A DNA stretch of 64,000 nt from Marinitoga lauensis (GCF_004135675.1 NZ_QHLX01000003.1:1-64000); one strand, 5' to 3'; positions 31,768 to 42,076 are shown, numbered from the stretch's first letter. Notes: a model not told the origin generated them from the sequence alone. A program made the numbers and translations.

Positions 31768-33693
31768 CCTGCCTTTGACAGCAATTTGGCGATTTTAAGG
31801 GAAATGGAACGGTAGAATGCGGGTTTGAGGCGTGTATTTTTCAGGAAGTCGAAAAATTGTGTGGCTAACTTTTGTTACAGAGAATTAACTATAATTAGTA
31901 ATATATTAGTCCTTTTGGTGGTATAATATATATGACAACCACTGAAAGGAGATGTTTTAAAATGTATCCTAAAATATCAAAAGTGAAAGGAAAAAGATAT
32001 TTAAGGATAATGGAAAGCAAAAGAGAAAATGGAAAAGTGAAACAGCATACAGTAATAAATTTTGGAAATATAGATAAGTATAGTAAAAAAGATATAACAA
32101 AACTTGTAGATAGTCTTTTTAAAATATTTGAAATAGATGAATATGAAAAAATAGAAGATGATTTAATGGAAGAAATAGCAAGAAGAAATTACGGAGCCAA
32201 AGTAATAGTAAATAAGATATTTGAAAGATATGAGATGAAAAGATATTTTGAAAGACTGGATAAAGAAATAAAATACAATGCAGAAGAAATGTTAAAAATA
32301 ATGGTGATGAATAGAATAGTAGAACCGAAGAGTAAATTGGGAATATTTAATAATTTAGAGTATTTTGGATATAACAAAGTGGAAGTTAAAAAAGAAAAAG
32401 ACCTGGAAGAAAAAGATGTAATGTTGCACTGGTTATACAGAACATTGGATATATTAGCAGATAATAAAGAGTCGATAGAAAAACATATGTATAATCAAAG
32501 GATAAGTTTGTTTAATACAACGGTAGATTTAGTATTTTACGATGTAACAACATTAGCGTTTGAAACACAACAAACAAATGAAATATTACAAATGGGATAT
32601 TCAAAAGATAAGAAATTCAATGAGTCGCAAGTAGTATTAGGAATGTCAATAGATCAAGATAGAATGCCAGTTAGTTTTGATATATATGCAGGAAATACAT
32701 TCGAAGGGCATACATTCAAAGATTCAATAGAAAAAATGAAAAAAGAATATCAATTAGGAAAAGTAATAGTAGTAGCAGATAGAGGAATGATGAGTAAAAA
32801 AATATAGAAGTAGTAGAAAATTCTAATTATGAATTCATAGTAGGAAAATCAATAAAACAAATAAAAAAAGTAAATATATTTGAAGGAGAATTCATAGAAC
32901 TAGCAAAAGGAATAAAATATAGAGAAGTAGAATATGAAAATAAAAGATTACTCATAATATATTCAGAAGAAAGAGCCAAAAAAGACAGAGCAGATAGACT
33001 ACGATTAATAGAAAAAGCGAAAAAAATGTTAGAAGAAGGAAATATAGATTCCAAAAGTAAAAGAGGAGCGAAAAAATATTTAAAAGAACAGAACAAACAA
33101 AATTATATACTGGACATAGAAAAAATAGAAAATGATGAAAAATACGATGGATACTATGGAATAATAACAAACACAAAACTATCGCCAAAAGAAATATTAG
33201 AACAATATCATACATTATGGAAAGTAGAAGAAACATTTAGAACATTAAAAATTATCTTGAAACAAGACCGGTATTTCATTGGACACCGAAAAGAATAAAA
33301 GGACATATTGTAATGAGTTTCATATCTTACATAATTCAAAGAACATTAGAATTAGAACTGGAAAAAATAATATTGAATACTCTCATGAAAAAATAAGAGA
33401 AGCTATAAAAAAAATGGAATACTCTGAAATAAGATTAAAAGACAAATTATTTGCATTAAGAGCCAATTTAAACGATTTTCAAAAAGCCATATTAAAAACA
33501 TTAAAAATAGAAAAACCGAAAAAATGATGGAATTAGATGAATTTAAAAAAATAATCTCCTAAAACACGCATGAAAAGCCAAAAAGGAGGAGGTGTGTGGC
33601 TAATTTCTCTTTTTATAAAAAGTTAACAATAGCTATTTTTTGAATAATTCTACTTTTTAGAATTTTGTTGATAATAATAGTGTCAAACTCAGG
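31768..33693 (+). mobile_element. IS1634-family insertion sequence
   Basis: 1926-bp element bounded by imperfect inverted ends: CCTGCCTTTGACA on the left and, read inward from the right, CCTGAGTTTGACA (11 of 13 identical). It encodes one DDE transposase. It is flanked by a 266-bp direct repeat. IS1634 (Mycoplasma mycoides) and the related IS1549 are known for very long, variable target duplications, and IS1634 is of similar length. The near-identity of the flanks suggests a recent insertion. An 11-bp direct repeat, TGTGTGGCTAA, also occurs in both terminal non-coding regions (31858, 33593). Confidence 0.88.
31962..33527 (+). CDS. IS1634-family transposase (DDE, IS4 superfamily)
   Basis: About 522 residues after repair. 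Catalytic regions: first Asp in VFYDVTTLAFE (about residue 194), second Asp in VVADRGMMSK (about 272), and the Y-R-E-K-like signature YHTLWKVEETFRTLK with the Glu. The N-terminal part (KVKGKRYLRIMESKRENGK) matches IS1634-type enzymes. Three frame breaks near 32800, 33250 and 33370 are each repaired by one A. Because the rest of the window has the same error type, the transposase may be intact and active. AAGGAG favours the start at 31962 over 31932. A TATAAT lies at 31922. Confidence 0.88.
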
Positions 33694-33959
33694 AAAAATA
33701 AATATATCCTAAACATTTCGCTTCGCGAAAGGTTTAAGGTTATTTTTTTATTTTATAATAAAGATATTTATCCTAAACATTTCGCTTCACGAAAGGTTTA
33801 AGGTTATTTTTTTATTTTATAATAAAAATATTTATCCTAAACATTTCGCTCCGCGAAAGGTTTAAGGTTATTTTTTTTATTTTATAATAAAAATATTTAT
33901 CCTAAAATCCTTCACGAAGTGAAGAGTTTTAGAAATAAAATATTATTAAATAAAAAACA
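33694..33959. repeat. Right 266-bp target duplication made of 64-bp hairpin repeats
   Basis: Second copy of 31502-31767; units begin at 33708, 33772, 33836 and 33901. The second unit has CGCTTCACGAAA, the only difference from the left copy that I found. It begins directly after the insertion sequence's terminal CAGG and continues without break into further palindromes, so this side is presumably the original continuation of the array. Confidence 0.88.
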
Positions 33960-34318
33960 CTTCACTTCGTGAAGTGTTTATGGAAAATGTTTTAATAATA
34001 AAAATTATTAGTTCTTTCGAGAAGTGAAGAATTATTATGAAAAATAAAAAATTTTTCAACCCTTCACGAAGTGAAGAGTATTTGTAAAACAAAAAGCTTC
34101 CGCGAAGCGGAAGGTTTAAGTTTATTTTTTTTATTTTATAATAAAGATATTTATCCTAAACATTTCGCTTCGCGAAAGGTTTAAGTTTATTTTTTTATTT
34201 TATAATAAAAACATTCATCCTAAAATCCTTCACGAAGTGAAGAGTTTTAGAAAGAAGTGAAGTGTTTAGAGAAAATGTTTAATAATAAAAATTATTAGAT
34301 CTTTCACGAAGCGAATGT
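33960..34318. repeat. Palindromic repeat cluster, continuation of the array
   Basis: No gene seen. Short hairpins of the same design recur: CTTCACTTCGTGAAG (about 33962), CTTCACGAAGTGAAG (about 34062 and 34228), CTTCCGCGAAGCGGAAG (about 34098) and TTTCGCTTCGCGAAA (about 34163). The 64-bp unit start CCTAAA occurs at 34155 and 34219. A further A/T stem around AATAATAAAAATTATT appears twice (33993 and about 34280). The cluster ends against the stop codon of the membrane-protein gene. Terminator-like T-tracts follow several stems. Confidence 0.8.
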
Positions 34319-35260
34319 TCAGCTCATAAAAGAGGATATTTTTGACATTTCAGATGAAATATTTATTTTACATGTATATTGTGATTTTTCAAAATTGTTT
34401 GATACAAGTGTAGAATCATCTTTTTGTATAAAATTATTTAGGTCTTTTAATGTTAAGTCACCAATAAAGTTTATTACAACAAAAACATTAGATGGGATTT
34501 CTAATATTAGATTACTTACCTGAATATTAATATCAATATTAGAGTCATTTTTAGATGAAGGTATTAAATGTATTTTTGATGCTTTTGAATTGATTTTTAC
34601 ATAGTTTGAATTTATTTCATATAAATCCAATATTAAATCACTTACATTAGATTGAACGTCTAAAATAGCATTGGTTTTATAGGGAATATAGATACTACTT
34701 CGAGCCCTTTCAGGTATATTAATTGAATTAATTCTTAATTTTTCTTCAAAGTTTAAAATATTATCCTTAAAATCAATTTTTTGTTTAAATATGGACTTAT
34801 TATATTCGCTGTTTATTTGCAAGTTTTTTTCACTATGTGATGTAATATTACATTTATTCCAATCAAGGTCAAGCTTTAATTCTAATGTTTTATCTGTTTG
34901 AATTTCAAAACTATTATTGTTTTTTGTTTGATAATTTTTTGAATATTTCAATGAAAGATCTCTTAAAAATAAGCTTACCAGACCACTTGATAATAATTGA
35001 GAACCTATAAACAATAGAATTAATTCACCAACAGAAGCATTAAAATTAAAGAGATTGAAAAGATCAAAAAGTAAAATAATACCAAATATAAGATTCCCTA
35101 AATTTTCACTTTTTATTTTTTTAAATATTTTCATTCCATCAAAAATAAATATTAATGCCAGAATCAATTCTATTACAGCACTTATAGTAAAAGAAACTTT
35201 AAAAATTAAACTTGCAAATATTAGAATACCTATGAGTACAGAAATAATTCCCATTATCAT
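34319..35260 (-). CDS. LiaF-like membrane protein with beta-rich C-terminal domain
   Basis: 313 residues. Four hydrophobic segments in the first 100 residues (GIISVLIGILIFASLIF and onward), then a polar beta-repeat domain of about 200 residues with alternating strands (LELKLDLDWNKCNI, NAILDVQSNVSDLILDL, IQVSNLILEIPSN). This layout fits the LiaF/DUF2154-type envelope-stress proteins, in which the C-terminal domain is a beta-helix-like fold. No residue-level signature confirms it. GGAGG precedes the start, which lies 1 bp after the upstream paralogue-like gene. It sits beside the repeat island. Confidence 0.55.
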   Translation of the reverse strand: MIMGIISVLIGILIFASLIFKVSFTISAVIELILALIFIFDGMKIFKKIKSENLGNLIFGIILLFDLFNLFNFNASVGELILLFIGSQLLSSGLVSLFLRDLSLKYSKNYQTKNNNSFEIQTDKTLELKLDLDWNKCNITSHSEKNLQINSEYNKSIFKQKIDFKDNILNFEEKLRINSINIPERARSSIYIPYKTNAILDVQSNVSDLILDLYEINSNYVKINSKASKIHLIPSSKNDSNIDINIQVSNLILEIPSNVFVVINFIGDLTLKDLNNFIQKDDSTLVSNNFEKSQYTCKINISSEMSKISSFMS

Positions 35261-35261
35261 T

Positions 35262-35702
35262 TTATTTCCTCCTTAGAAATATTCTGGAAAGTCCTGAAGC
35301 TATTAACCATGCTGCTATTATTACTAATAATATTTCCCAGAAATTTAATTCGGTTTTAATGATGTTTAAACTATCCAATATTAATGTTATTCCTGATATT
35401 AAACCAAATATAAGACTTTTAAACCTGAAATTTTTATGGGTTCTTTTTAATACTTTAAAAAACCAACCATTTTGAGGTTCTAAAATATCATCTATTACTT
35501 CTTCTGCGTCTTTACCATTTAAAATTACTTTTCTTTTATTTTTTGTAATTTCAACTTTTTGTGTAGGATTAAATCCTGCAATAATAAATCCACAACCAAC
35601 AATAAATTCAATAATTCTCCAAAAGGTTAAAGAATATCCCAGGAAAACCGATAATATAATTACTAATCCAATAATTATAAAAACTAAAGCTAATAATTTC
35701 AT
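35262..35702 (-). CDS. Small membrane protein, LiaI/LiaF transmembrane-like
   Basis: 146 residues with two hydrophobic hairpins (residues 2-45 and 95-140) separated by a charged stretch (VEITKNKRKVILNGKDAEEV). The end, LLVIIAAWLIASGLSRIFLR, resembles the end of the TM region of the downstream gene (LLFIGSQLLSSGLVSLFLR), suggesting the pair arose by duplication. The two genes are nearly contiguous and probably cotranscribed. Family placement is tentative; an envelope-stress or generic membrane-domain role is possible. Confidence 0.55.
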   Translation of the reverse strand: MKLLALVFIIIGLVIILSVFLGYSLTFWRIIEFIVGCGFIIAGFNPTQKVEITKNKRKVILNGKDAEEVIDDILEPQNGWFFKVLKRTHKNFRFKSLIFGLISGITLILDSLNIIKTELNFWEILLVIIAAWLIASGLSRIFLRRK

Positions 35703-35855
35703 AATTCACCCCCATCAAAAAATTTTTTATATAAAAGTAATATACCACATTCTTTTAAAAAAATCAATGTTGAATTCAAAAAAATTAAAAAAAGAATAAA
35801 TTTTTTTATGTAAAAACAAGGGAAAAATTGAAATAATTGAAAATATATTCTTTAT

Positions 35856-35883
35856 TTGAATATTCAAAAAAATATGTTATAAT
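35856..35883 (+). promoter_or_regulatory. Promoter of the STAS gene
   Basis: TTGAAT, 16 bp, TATAAT about 40 bp upstream of the ATG at 35921. The spacer contains an A run, so true spacing may be 17. Confidence 0.6.
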
Positions 35884-35920
35884 TTATTTAAGACATAAAA
35901 ATGAAAATGGAGGTGTAATA

Positions 35921-36250
35921 ATGGATTTTACAGTAGATTTTTCTGAACAGGAAAATTTTTATTTAATTAAGGTTGAAGGAGAAATTGACGCTTATCATTC
36001 TGCAACATTCAAACAAAAAACTAAAGAAAAATTAACAGAATTATCTCATACTAAATATGTGATTGATATGTCTTTGGTTTCTTATATTGATAGTGCTGGA
36101 TTAGGTGCAATTGTGAGTTTATTAAAAGAATCAAGGAATTTGAAAAAGGAATTAATTTTAGTTGGATTACAGCCACAGGTTAGAAAAATATTTGAAATGA
36201 CAAAACTTGATAAAATTGTAAAAATTGTAGATACCATAGATGAAATATAA
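35921..36250 (+). CDS. STAS-domain anti-anti-sigma factor (SpoIIAA/RsbV-like)
   Basis: 109 residues from ATG 35921, chosen because GGAGGTG precedes it and the upstream extension covers the promoter. The STAS fold shows VEGEIDAYHSATFKQKT and the phosphorylatable serine in SYIDSAGLGAIVSLL. Such proteins bind or release an anti-sigma kinase depending on Ser phosphorylation; a PP2C phosphatase can reset them. A candidate phosphatase lies in this window at 50349-51494. No anti-sigma kinase or sigma factor is adjacent. Confidence 0.9.
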   Translation: MDFTVDFSEQENFYLIKVEGEIDAYHSATFKQKTKEKLTELSHTKYVIDMSLVSYIDSAGLGAIVSLLKESRNLKKELILVGLQPQVRKIFEMTKLDKIVKIVDTIDEI

Positions 36251-36280
36251 AACCGCTCCAGATAGGAGCGGTTTTATATT
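36250..36280. terminator. Bidirectional terminator between the STAS gene and murC
   Basis: AAACCGCTCC / GGAGCGGTTT perfect stem with a 5-nt loop followed by T-rich sequence on the plus strand. It also lies right after the murC stop on the minus strand. Confidence 0.85.
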
Positions 36281-36282
36281 TT

Positions 36283-37626
36283 TTATACCACGCTTTCATA
36301 TTTTTTTATAAATATATCACTAATTCTCTTTGCGACATTTGTTATATCTCCAGCGCCAAGAAATAAGAATACCCCATCGCTTATATCCAGAATTTTATCT
36401 ATCATTTTATTTTCTGAATCGATAAATTCAGAATTTTCAATTAATCTTGCCATTTTTAATTCATCAATACCTTCAATGGGATCTTCAAAAGCAGAATAAA
36501 TTCTATACACAAAAACCTTATCAGCATTTTTTAAAACATGACTGAATTTTTTATAATGTCTGAATAATCTTGTGTATCTATGTGGCTGAAATACTGCAAT
36601 TATAGGATATCCTGGAAAATATTCTCTGGCAGCTTTAATTGTATGTTCTACTTCTTCCGGAGTATGTGCATAATCGTCTACAACGAAAATATGGCTATTT
36701 TTAAATAGTACATTAAATCTTCTATTAACAGAATTAAATGTTTCAAATGCAGCTTTTATTTTCTCAAAACTAACACCAGCTTCTAATGCATATGCGATAG
36801 CTGCAATTGCATCATAGGCATAATGAATACCTGGTAGATTCATCTTTATTTTTCCTATGAATTTATTTTTGTAATTAACATCAAATGTTTGATAATAACC
36901 ATGTGGTATTCTGTTTGTGAAATAATACTCTGATTTATCCGTTGCTCCAAATCTGATTACTAAATTATCATAAAATGTGTTTAATATAGAGTCATCACCA
37001 TTTAGTAAAACAAAATCTCTGGCGTTTGACGCATGGGTATAGATAGAATCTACAAGATTTTCAAATGAATTATTATAATGTTCTAAATGATCAGGTCTTA
37101 AATTTGTTATTATAGAAACATCTGAAACTGTATTTCTGATGAAACCATCGCTTTCGTCAACTTCGCTAACTATAGGACCTGAACCTATTCTGAAATTGCC
37201 ATCTTCTAAACTATCATGTATTCCTCCAAGAAATACTGTTGGATCAAAATGAGCTTTTCTTAAGATATGAGATATCATAGCTGTAGTTGTTGTTTTTCCA
37301 TCGGTTCCAGTAATACCAATACTATAATTGCTTTTTAATATATAATTTAAATACTCCATTCTATTTAAAATAGGTATGTTGAATTTTTTGGCATATTGTA
37401 TTTCAGGGTTTGTGTCTTTGATAGCTGTACTTTTTATAAGCATATCTATATCTTCTACATTTTTTTCACTATGTCCTATTTTAACGTTTATATCTTTATT
37501 TTGTAGATATTTTGTTCTTTCACTTTCAAGATTGTTTGAACCGGAAACATCAAAGCCTTTATATTTTGTATAAAGAGCCAAAGAGCTCATTCCAATTCCG
37601 CCAATACCGGAAAAAAAGTATTTCAT
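36283..37626 (-). CDS. murC: UDP-N-acetylmuramate-L-alanine ligase
   Basis: 447 residues, uninterrupted. First Mur ligase of cytoplasmic peptidoglycan precursor synthesis. N-terminal GIGGIGMSSLAL (UDP-binding), ATP loop GITGTDGKTTTTAM, SEVDESDGF and C-terminal VDDYAHTPEEVEHTI and FQPHRYTRL are MurC-type. The usual GTHGKTTT reads GTDGKTTT, a change seen in Mur ligases of other families. Last gene of the mur cluster; start 1 bp after the corrected murG stop. Confidence 0.94.
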   Translation of the reverse strand: MKYFFSGIGGIGMSSLALYTKYKGFDVSGSNNLESERTKYLQNKDINVKIGHSEKNVEDIDMLIKSTAIKDTNPEIQYAKKFNIPILNRMEYLNYILKSNYSIGITGTDGKTTTTAMISHILRKAHFDPTVFLGGIHDSLEDGNFRIGSGPIVSEVDESDGFIRNTVSDVSIITNLRPDHLEHYNNSFENLVDSIYTHASNARDFVLLNGDDSILNTFYDNLVIRFGATDKSEYYFTNRIPHGYYQTFDVNYKNKFIGKIKMNLPGIHYAYDAIAAIAYALEAGVSFEKIKAAFETFNSVNRRFNVLFKNSHIFVVDDYAHTPEEVEHTIKAAREYFPGYPIIAVFQPHRYTRLFRHYKKFSHVLKNADKVFVYRIYSAFEDPIEGIDELKMARLIENSEFIDSENKMIDKILDISDGVFLFLGAGDITNVAKRISDIFIKKYESVV

Positions 37627-37627
37627 T

Positions 37628-38663
37628 TTAGGCGCCTCCTAATGAATCTAGAATAGTTTTGACAATAATTTCTGAAGGATTTTTCTTTTTTATAACATAA
37701 TCTTTTCTTTTTGTATATTAGATATTATATCAATTATATTTTTTGAATTTATGTCATTTTCAGTAAATATATGTATATTTTCTTTATTAAAGCTCTTTGC
37801 ATTTAAAAATTGTTGATTTTCTGCTGAATTTCCCCACGGTATAATTATAGCAGGTAATTCAAAAAAGTCAATCTCCGATAAACTTGTTGCTCCACCACGA
37901 CTGATTGCCATGTCACTGATAGAAAGGTATTCTGTTAGATTATCTAAATATTCAAATACTCTTACATTGCTCCATCGCGACTTTATATTTTTTGATATAT
38001 GTAAGAAATTAATGTTATTGATATAATCATAGACATTTATCATCAAATTGTCAATAAATTCTGATCCAAGACTCCCACCAAATACAGTTATTAATGGTTT
38101 ATCACTATCAAAATTCAAATTCTTCAGTAATTTCTCTCTATTAATATTTTTTGGTATCCTTAAAGGATTTCCGCTAATTATACTTTTTTCTGGATATTTG
38201 TTTCCAATTGTATTTTCAAAAGTTAAAAATATTTTTTTGCATATTTGCTTAGAACTTTATTAGCTATTCCCATAATTTTATTTTGTTCAAGTATGAATAT
38301 AGGAATTTTCAAATCTTTTGCAGCTAATCCTACAGGAACTGTTACATATCCTCCAGTTAAAATTACAAAATCTATTTTTTCTTTTTTGAGAATATTTTTT
38401 ACTTTGACATAGTTTGAAAATGTATTAATTAACACATTGATATTTTTTAATGAGTGTAAAGGCCTTATTAATCCTTTTACTTTTAAAGGAATATGTATAG
38501 CTTCCGGGAAATCCTGAGGTACTTTAAAGTAATCTAATCTGTTGTATATAGTAAAATATGTTAAATTAAAATTTATATTATTTTTTAACTCTTTGATAAT
38601 TGAATAAGCGGGATAATAATGTCCACCGGTACCACCACCTGACACCACAATATTATACTTCAT
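37628..38663 (-). CDS. murG: UDP-GlcNAc:undecaprenyl-pyrophosphoryl-MurNAc-pentapeptide GlcNAc transferase
   Basis: About 345 residues after repair. It makes lipid II at the inner membrane face. Glycine-rich VSGGGTGGHYYPA near the N-terminus, GGYVTVPVGLAA, EQNKIMGIANK, SGNPLR, VFGGSLGSEFID and ISRGGATSLSEI-(E)-AIIIPWGNSAENQQ (UDP-GlcNAc site) are present. One T is missing near 38235 and one A near 37705. Start at 38663 overlaps the ftsW end; the longer frame to 38687 is unlikely. It lies between ftsW and murC, the standard dcw order. Confidence 0.94.
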
Positions 38664-39813
38664 CTGTATTTTCCACCTTTTTTTCATTTTTTATTTCATC
38701 AATTGGTTGTTCTTCTATAATTTCGTAATAAATCATCCCCATAATATAGCCAATTGAAACAATAGTTATTAGTAATGAGGAATTTCCATAACTCATTAAA
38801 GGTAATGTAACTCCTGTTGTGGGTAACATACCAACAGAGACGCCAATATTTATAAAGCTCTGGAAAAATATCCAGAATGCAAAAATTACCATAAAATTTC
38901 GAGCAGCTGAGTTTTTAATATAATGGGATATTAAAATTAATTCTCTTGAGATTAAGAAATATAAAGTAATAACCATTATAATGCCTATTTTTCCCCATTC
39001 TTCTCCGATTACAGCTATAATGAAATCGCTATATGAATAAGGTACTGTATATTTTTCTTCTCCTATAAAGGTTCCAGAACCAAACAATCCACCATTGGTA
39101 ATAGCATCAAGAGATTGTTGAAGTTGATAATTTTCTTCCTTGTTTGAAAACTTTTCTAAACGAGATTTTTGATATCCCTGCAAAAAATCTGTATTTGTTA
39201 TAATAAATATTCCCACAATTATTATCAATGCTATAGTTAGATAAAAATGTATATTTTTTACACCATTTACATAGATCGTAAGTATTGAAAGTATAAATAT
39301 AAGAATAGATGCGCTTAAATCAGGTTCTAAAAATATTAATGCAACTTCTAAAAAGATAATGAATAAAGGAATTATAATTCCAAAAGTAAAATTAGATTTT
39401 TTTTCTTTGATTTTATAATAGTACCAGGATAAATATAATGGCAAAAATAGTTTTATAAATTCTGATGGTTGAATTTGAATTCCTAACAATGTTATCCAGC
39501 GCTTTGTTCCATTTATAGGTGTTTGAGTTAAAACCAAAACCAGCAACATTGTAAAAAATATAAAGAGTAAATTCATAAAGTGTTTGCTTTTTGTAATGAA
39601 CCTGGATAAAACAAAGGCAATAAATCCTAAAAATGATGATAACAGAATGGTAAAAATGTGTTTTTGAAACATTTTATCGATTTGAACAGATGAGAAAGTA
39701 TATTCCATGGCTTTTAAAGAACTATAAACGAAAAATGTTCCTAATGTCAGAGCCATCCCCACTGTAATTATAAATAAAATAATTCTATTTTTTAATACTT
39801 TGTTTTTATTCAC
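38653..39813 (-). CDS. ftsW: SEDS-family cell-division protein FtsW (lipid II polymerase)
   Basis: 386 residues, about ten TM helices. SEDS glycosyltransferase that works with a class B penicillin-binding protein at the septum. Motifs: TPINGTKRWITLLGIQIQPSE, FLEPDLSASIL (catalytic Asp region), QGYQKSRLEKF, ALDAITNGGLFGSG-like segment and GMLPTTGVTLPLMSYGNSSL. The canonical SYGGSS reads SYGNSS. GTG start at 39813 overlaps the murD stop (TAGTG). Its place between murD and murG favours FtsW over RodA. Confidence 0.92.
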   Translation of the reverse strand: MNKNKVLKNRIILFIITVGMALTLGTFFVYSSLKAMEYTFSSVQIDKMFQKHIFTILLSSFLGFIAFVLSRFITKSKHFMNLLFIFFTMLLVLVLTQTPINGTKRWITLLGIQIQPSEFIKLFLPLYLSWYYYKIKEKKSNFTFGIIIPLFIIFLEVALIFLEPDLSASILIFILSILTIYVNGVKNIHFYLTIALIIIVGIFIITNTDFLQGYQKSRLEKFSNKEENYQLQQSLDAITNGGLFGSGTFIGEEKYTVPYSYSDFIIAVIGEEWGKIGIIMVITLYFLISRELILISHYIKNSAARNFMVIFAFWIFFQSFINIGVSVGMLPTTGVTLPLMSYGNSSLLITIVSIGYIMGMIYYEIIEEQPIDEIKNEKKVENTDEV

Positions 39814-41119
39814 TATACCATCTCCATTAATCTATACACTTCTTTTTTAAAGGCTTTTCCGCGTTCTTTATAATTTTTAAAAAGATCATAACTTGCGCCT
39901 GCAGGCGATAATATTATATAATAACCTTCATCAGCCAGTGAAACTGCTTTTTTAAACGCAGAATTTAAATTTTTTTCTATAATATAGTTTGTGAAAAAAG
40001 GATATTTTTTTATTTCATTAATCATTTCTCCAAATACAATTGTCTTTCTTGCATTTTTCTGCAGTTCCTTCAAAAATTCTGTCATATCCTCATTTTTGGG
40101 ACGTCCGGATAATAAAGCAATATAATCTTTATTCCTGAAAGATTTATATGCTGAAAATGCAGCATGTACATTGGTTGCTTTTGAGTCGTTGTAAAATTTA
40201 ATATTTTTGTATTCTCCAACAAATTCTAACCTATGTTCTAATGTTTTAAATGTTTTTAAACTTTCTTCAATTAAGTCTTTTGATATGTCAAGATTTAGAG
40301 CTATTGCTACAGCGGCTAAAACATCTTCTTTATATATATCTAAATTTAATGCGTTATTTTTTATTGTTATGTTAATATTGTTTTTTGTTTTTATCATGTT
40401 ATTATTCCATAAATAATCACCATTTTCCCCGAAGAAGAATAGATTTTTATTATTGAAATCGAAATAGGATTTAAGGTTTGCATTAACAAAACCAAGTCCT
40501 TTGTTGTTGATACTTTTTAAAATTAAATCTATTTTTGTATTATAGTATTCTTCAAGTGAAGAATGCCAATCTAAATGGTCTGGCATAAGATTTATTAAAG
40601 CAGAAATCTCTGGAGTAAATTCTTTACTCCAGAATAATTGAAAGCTTGAAACTTCAACTATATATATTTCTTTGTTAAATTCAGCAGTTGAAAGGGTGTT
40701 CCCAGATTTCCTCCAATAAATGTATTATATGCATTTTTCAATATATGACCTATTAATTTAGTAGTTGTAGATTTTCCATTTGTTCCTGTAATGGCTATAA
40801 AAATTGATTCTGGATTTTTATCCTTTATTTTTTTCCAGACATATTCAATTTCTGTAGTATATGAAATATTATTTTCTTTTATAATTTTTACAGGAAGGCT
40901 TTCAGGATTTATTCCCGGGCTGATTATTGCCAGATCAGAATTTTTTAATAATTCTCCGTGTTTTTCTTCGTACAAAATATTATTATTTTCAAAAAAGAAA
41001 ATTTCTTTATCAGAAAAAGGTTTATTATTACTTACATATATTTCATCATCTTCATTTATCAAAATTTTTTTTAAAAGTTCTTCATTACTTATACCATATC
41101 CAACAAGACAAATTTTCAT
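39813..41119 (-). CDS. murD: UDP-N-acetylmuramoyl-L-alanine-D-glutamate ligase
   Basis: Reconstructed 435 residues. It adds D-glutamate to UDP-MurNAc-L-Ala. N-terminal Rossmann segment [14 protein letters not shown] loop [41 protein letters not shown] and [12 protein letters not shown] are typical. The break near 40690 is repaired by adding a C to CCC, giving [18 protein letters not shown]. The ATG overlaps the mraY stop (ATGA). Slightly divergent GGN-(L)-G reading is normal. Confidence 0.93.
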
Positions 41120-42066
41120 AATATACCTCCAAGAGCTATTATAGAAAATATTAAATTAATAAGAATAAATCTAAATGTAATATTTTCTTCTGGCCATTTT
41201 TTCAATTCAAAGTGATGGTGTATTGGTGACATTAAAAAAACTCTTTTGCCTCTTAATTTAAATGAAGTAACCTGGATAATAACGCTTAATGTTTCAATGA
41301 TGAATATAAAGCCTGTAAAAAACAGGAAAAACTCTATATGATAATATGTAGTTAAAGCGCTTAAAATTGCTCCGAGAGCTAAAGATCCTGTATCACCCAT
41401 AAAAATTTTTGCGGGTTTAACATTAAAAATGAGGAAAATAGATATGGGTAGAATAATAGAAAATAACAAAAATATAGGTGCATTAAATAGTATAACTCCA
41501 ATGAGAATAGTAAATATAGAAGAAATTACAAATGTTCCACCAGCTAATCCATCGAGTCCATCTGTAAGGTTTGTTGCATTGGAAAATCCAGTATAAAGAA
41601 ATATATATAGAATAAAATATATTATGGAGTTAATATCAATTGCACTTTTTATAAAAGGGATATTCAATTTAAAAGGAGAAAAAAATTTTGAAAAAAGTAA
41701 ATATAATATTATTGAAAATGATATCTGTAATATTAATTTTCCTTTTGGGGTTAATCCCATAGCATCTTTTTTCAATATAGATTTGAAATCATCGAAAAAA
41801 CCTATAAAACTGAATAACAATGCTGAAACTGATATATATAAAAATATAAAATCCTTTAAAAACACAAAACCCAAAATATTTAATATAGCAATTGTTGGAA
41901 TAAAAATTATTCCTCCAGCAGTAGGTGTTCCCTGTTTATAACCGTGTAAATCAGGACCTTCTGGTCTAATATACTGTCCAAATTGTTTTTTTCTTGCCCA
42001 GAGGATATATTTTGGATATAATAAAAATTCAATAAAAATAATGATAAGAGATATCAATAATAACAT
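41116..42066 (-). CDS. mraY: Phospho-N-acetylmuramoyl-pentapeptide transferase
   Basis: 316 residues, ten predicted TM helices. It transfers the precursor to undecaprenyl phosphate, forming lipid I. Family motifs: [23 protein letters not shown] (catalytic DD region), [14 protein letters not shown] (NxxxxDGxDGL), [18 protein letters not shown] and [15 protein letters not shown]. Start at 42066 is chosen for its AGGAGG; the longer open frame to 42129 would overlap murF and lacks a signal. Confidence 0.95.
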   Translation of the reverse strand: MLLLISLIIIFIEFLLYPKYILWARKKQFGQYIRPEGPDLHGYKQGTPTAGGIIFIPTIAILNILGFVFLKDFIFLYISVSALLFSFIGFFDDFKSILKKDAMGLTPKGKLILQISFSIILYLLFSKFFSPFKLNIPFIKSAIDINSIIYFILYIFLYTGFSNATNLTDGLDGLAGGTFVISSIFTILIGVILFNAPIFLLFSIILPISIFLIFNVKPAKIFMGDTGSLALGAILSALTTYYHIEFFLFFTGFIFIIETLSVIIQVTSFKLRGKRVFLMSPIHHHFELKKWPEENITFRFILINLIFSIIALGGIL

Positions 42067-42076
42067 TTTTTCCTCC

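Noticed and set aside
31458-31961. Short inverted pair GCGTGTATTTTTCAGGA / CTCCTAAAACACGC as the IS ends
   Set aside because: These lie inside the element; the CCTGnnTTTGACA ends match better and coincide exactly with the edges of the 266-bp direct repeat.
31502-34320. CRISPR array
   Set aside because: The repeats are contiguous 64-bp units with no unique spacers, and no cas genes are near.
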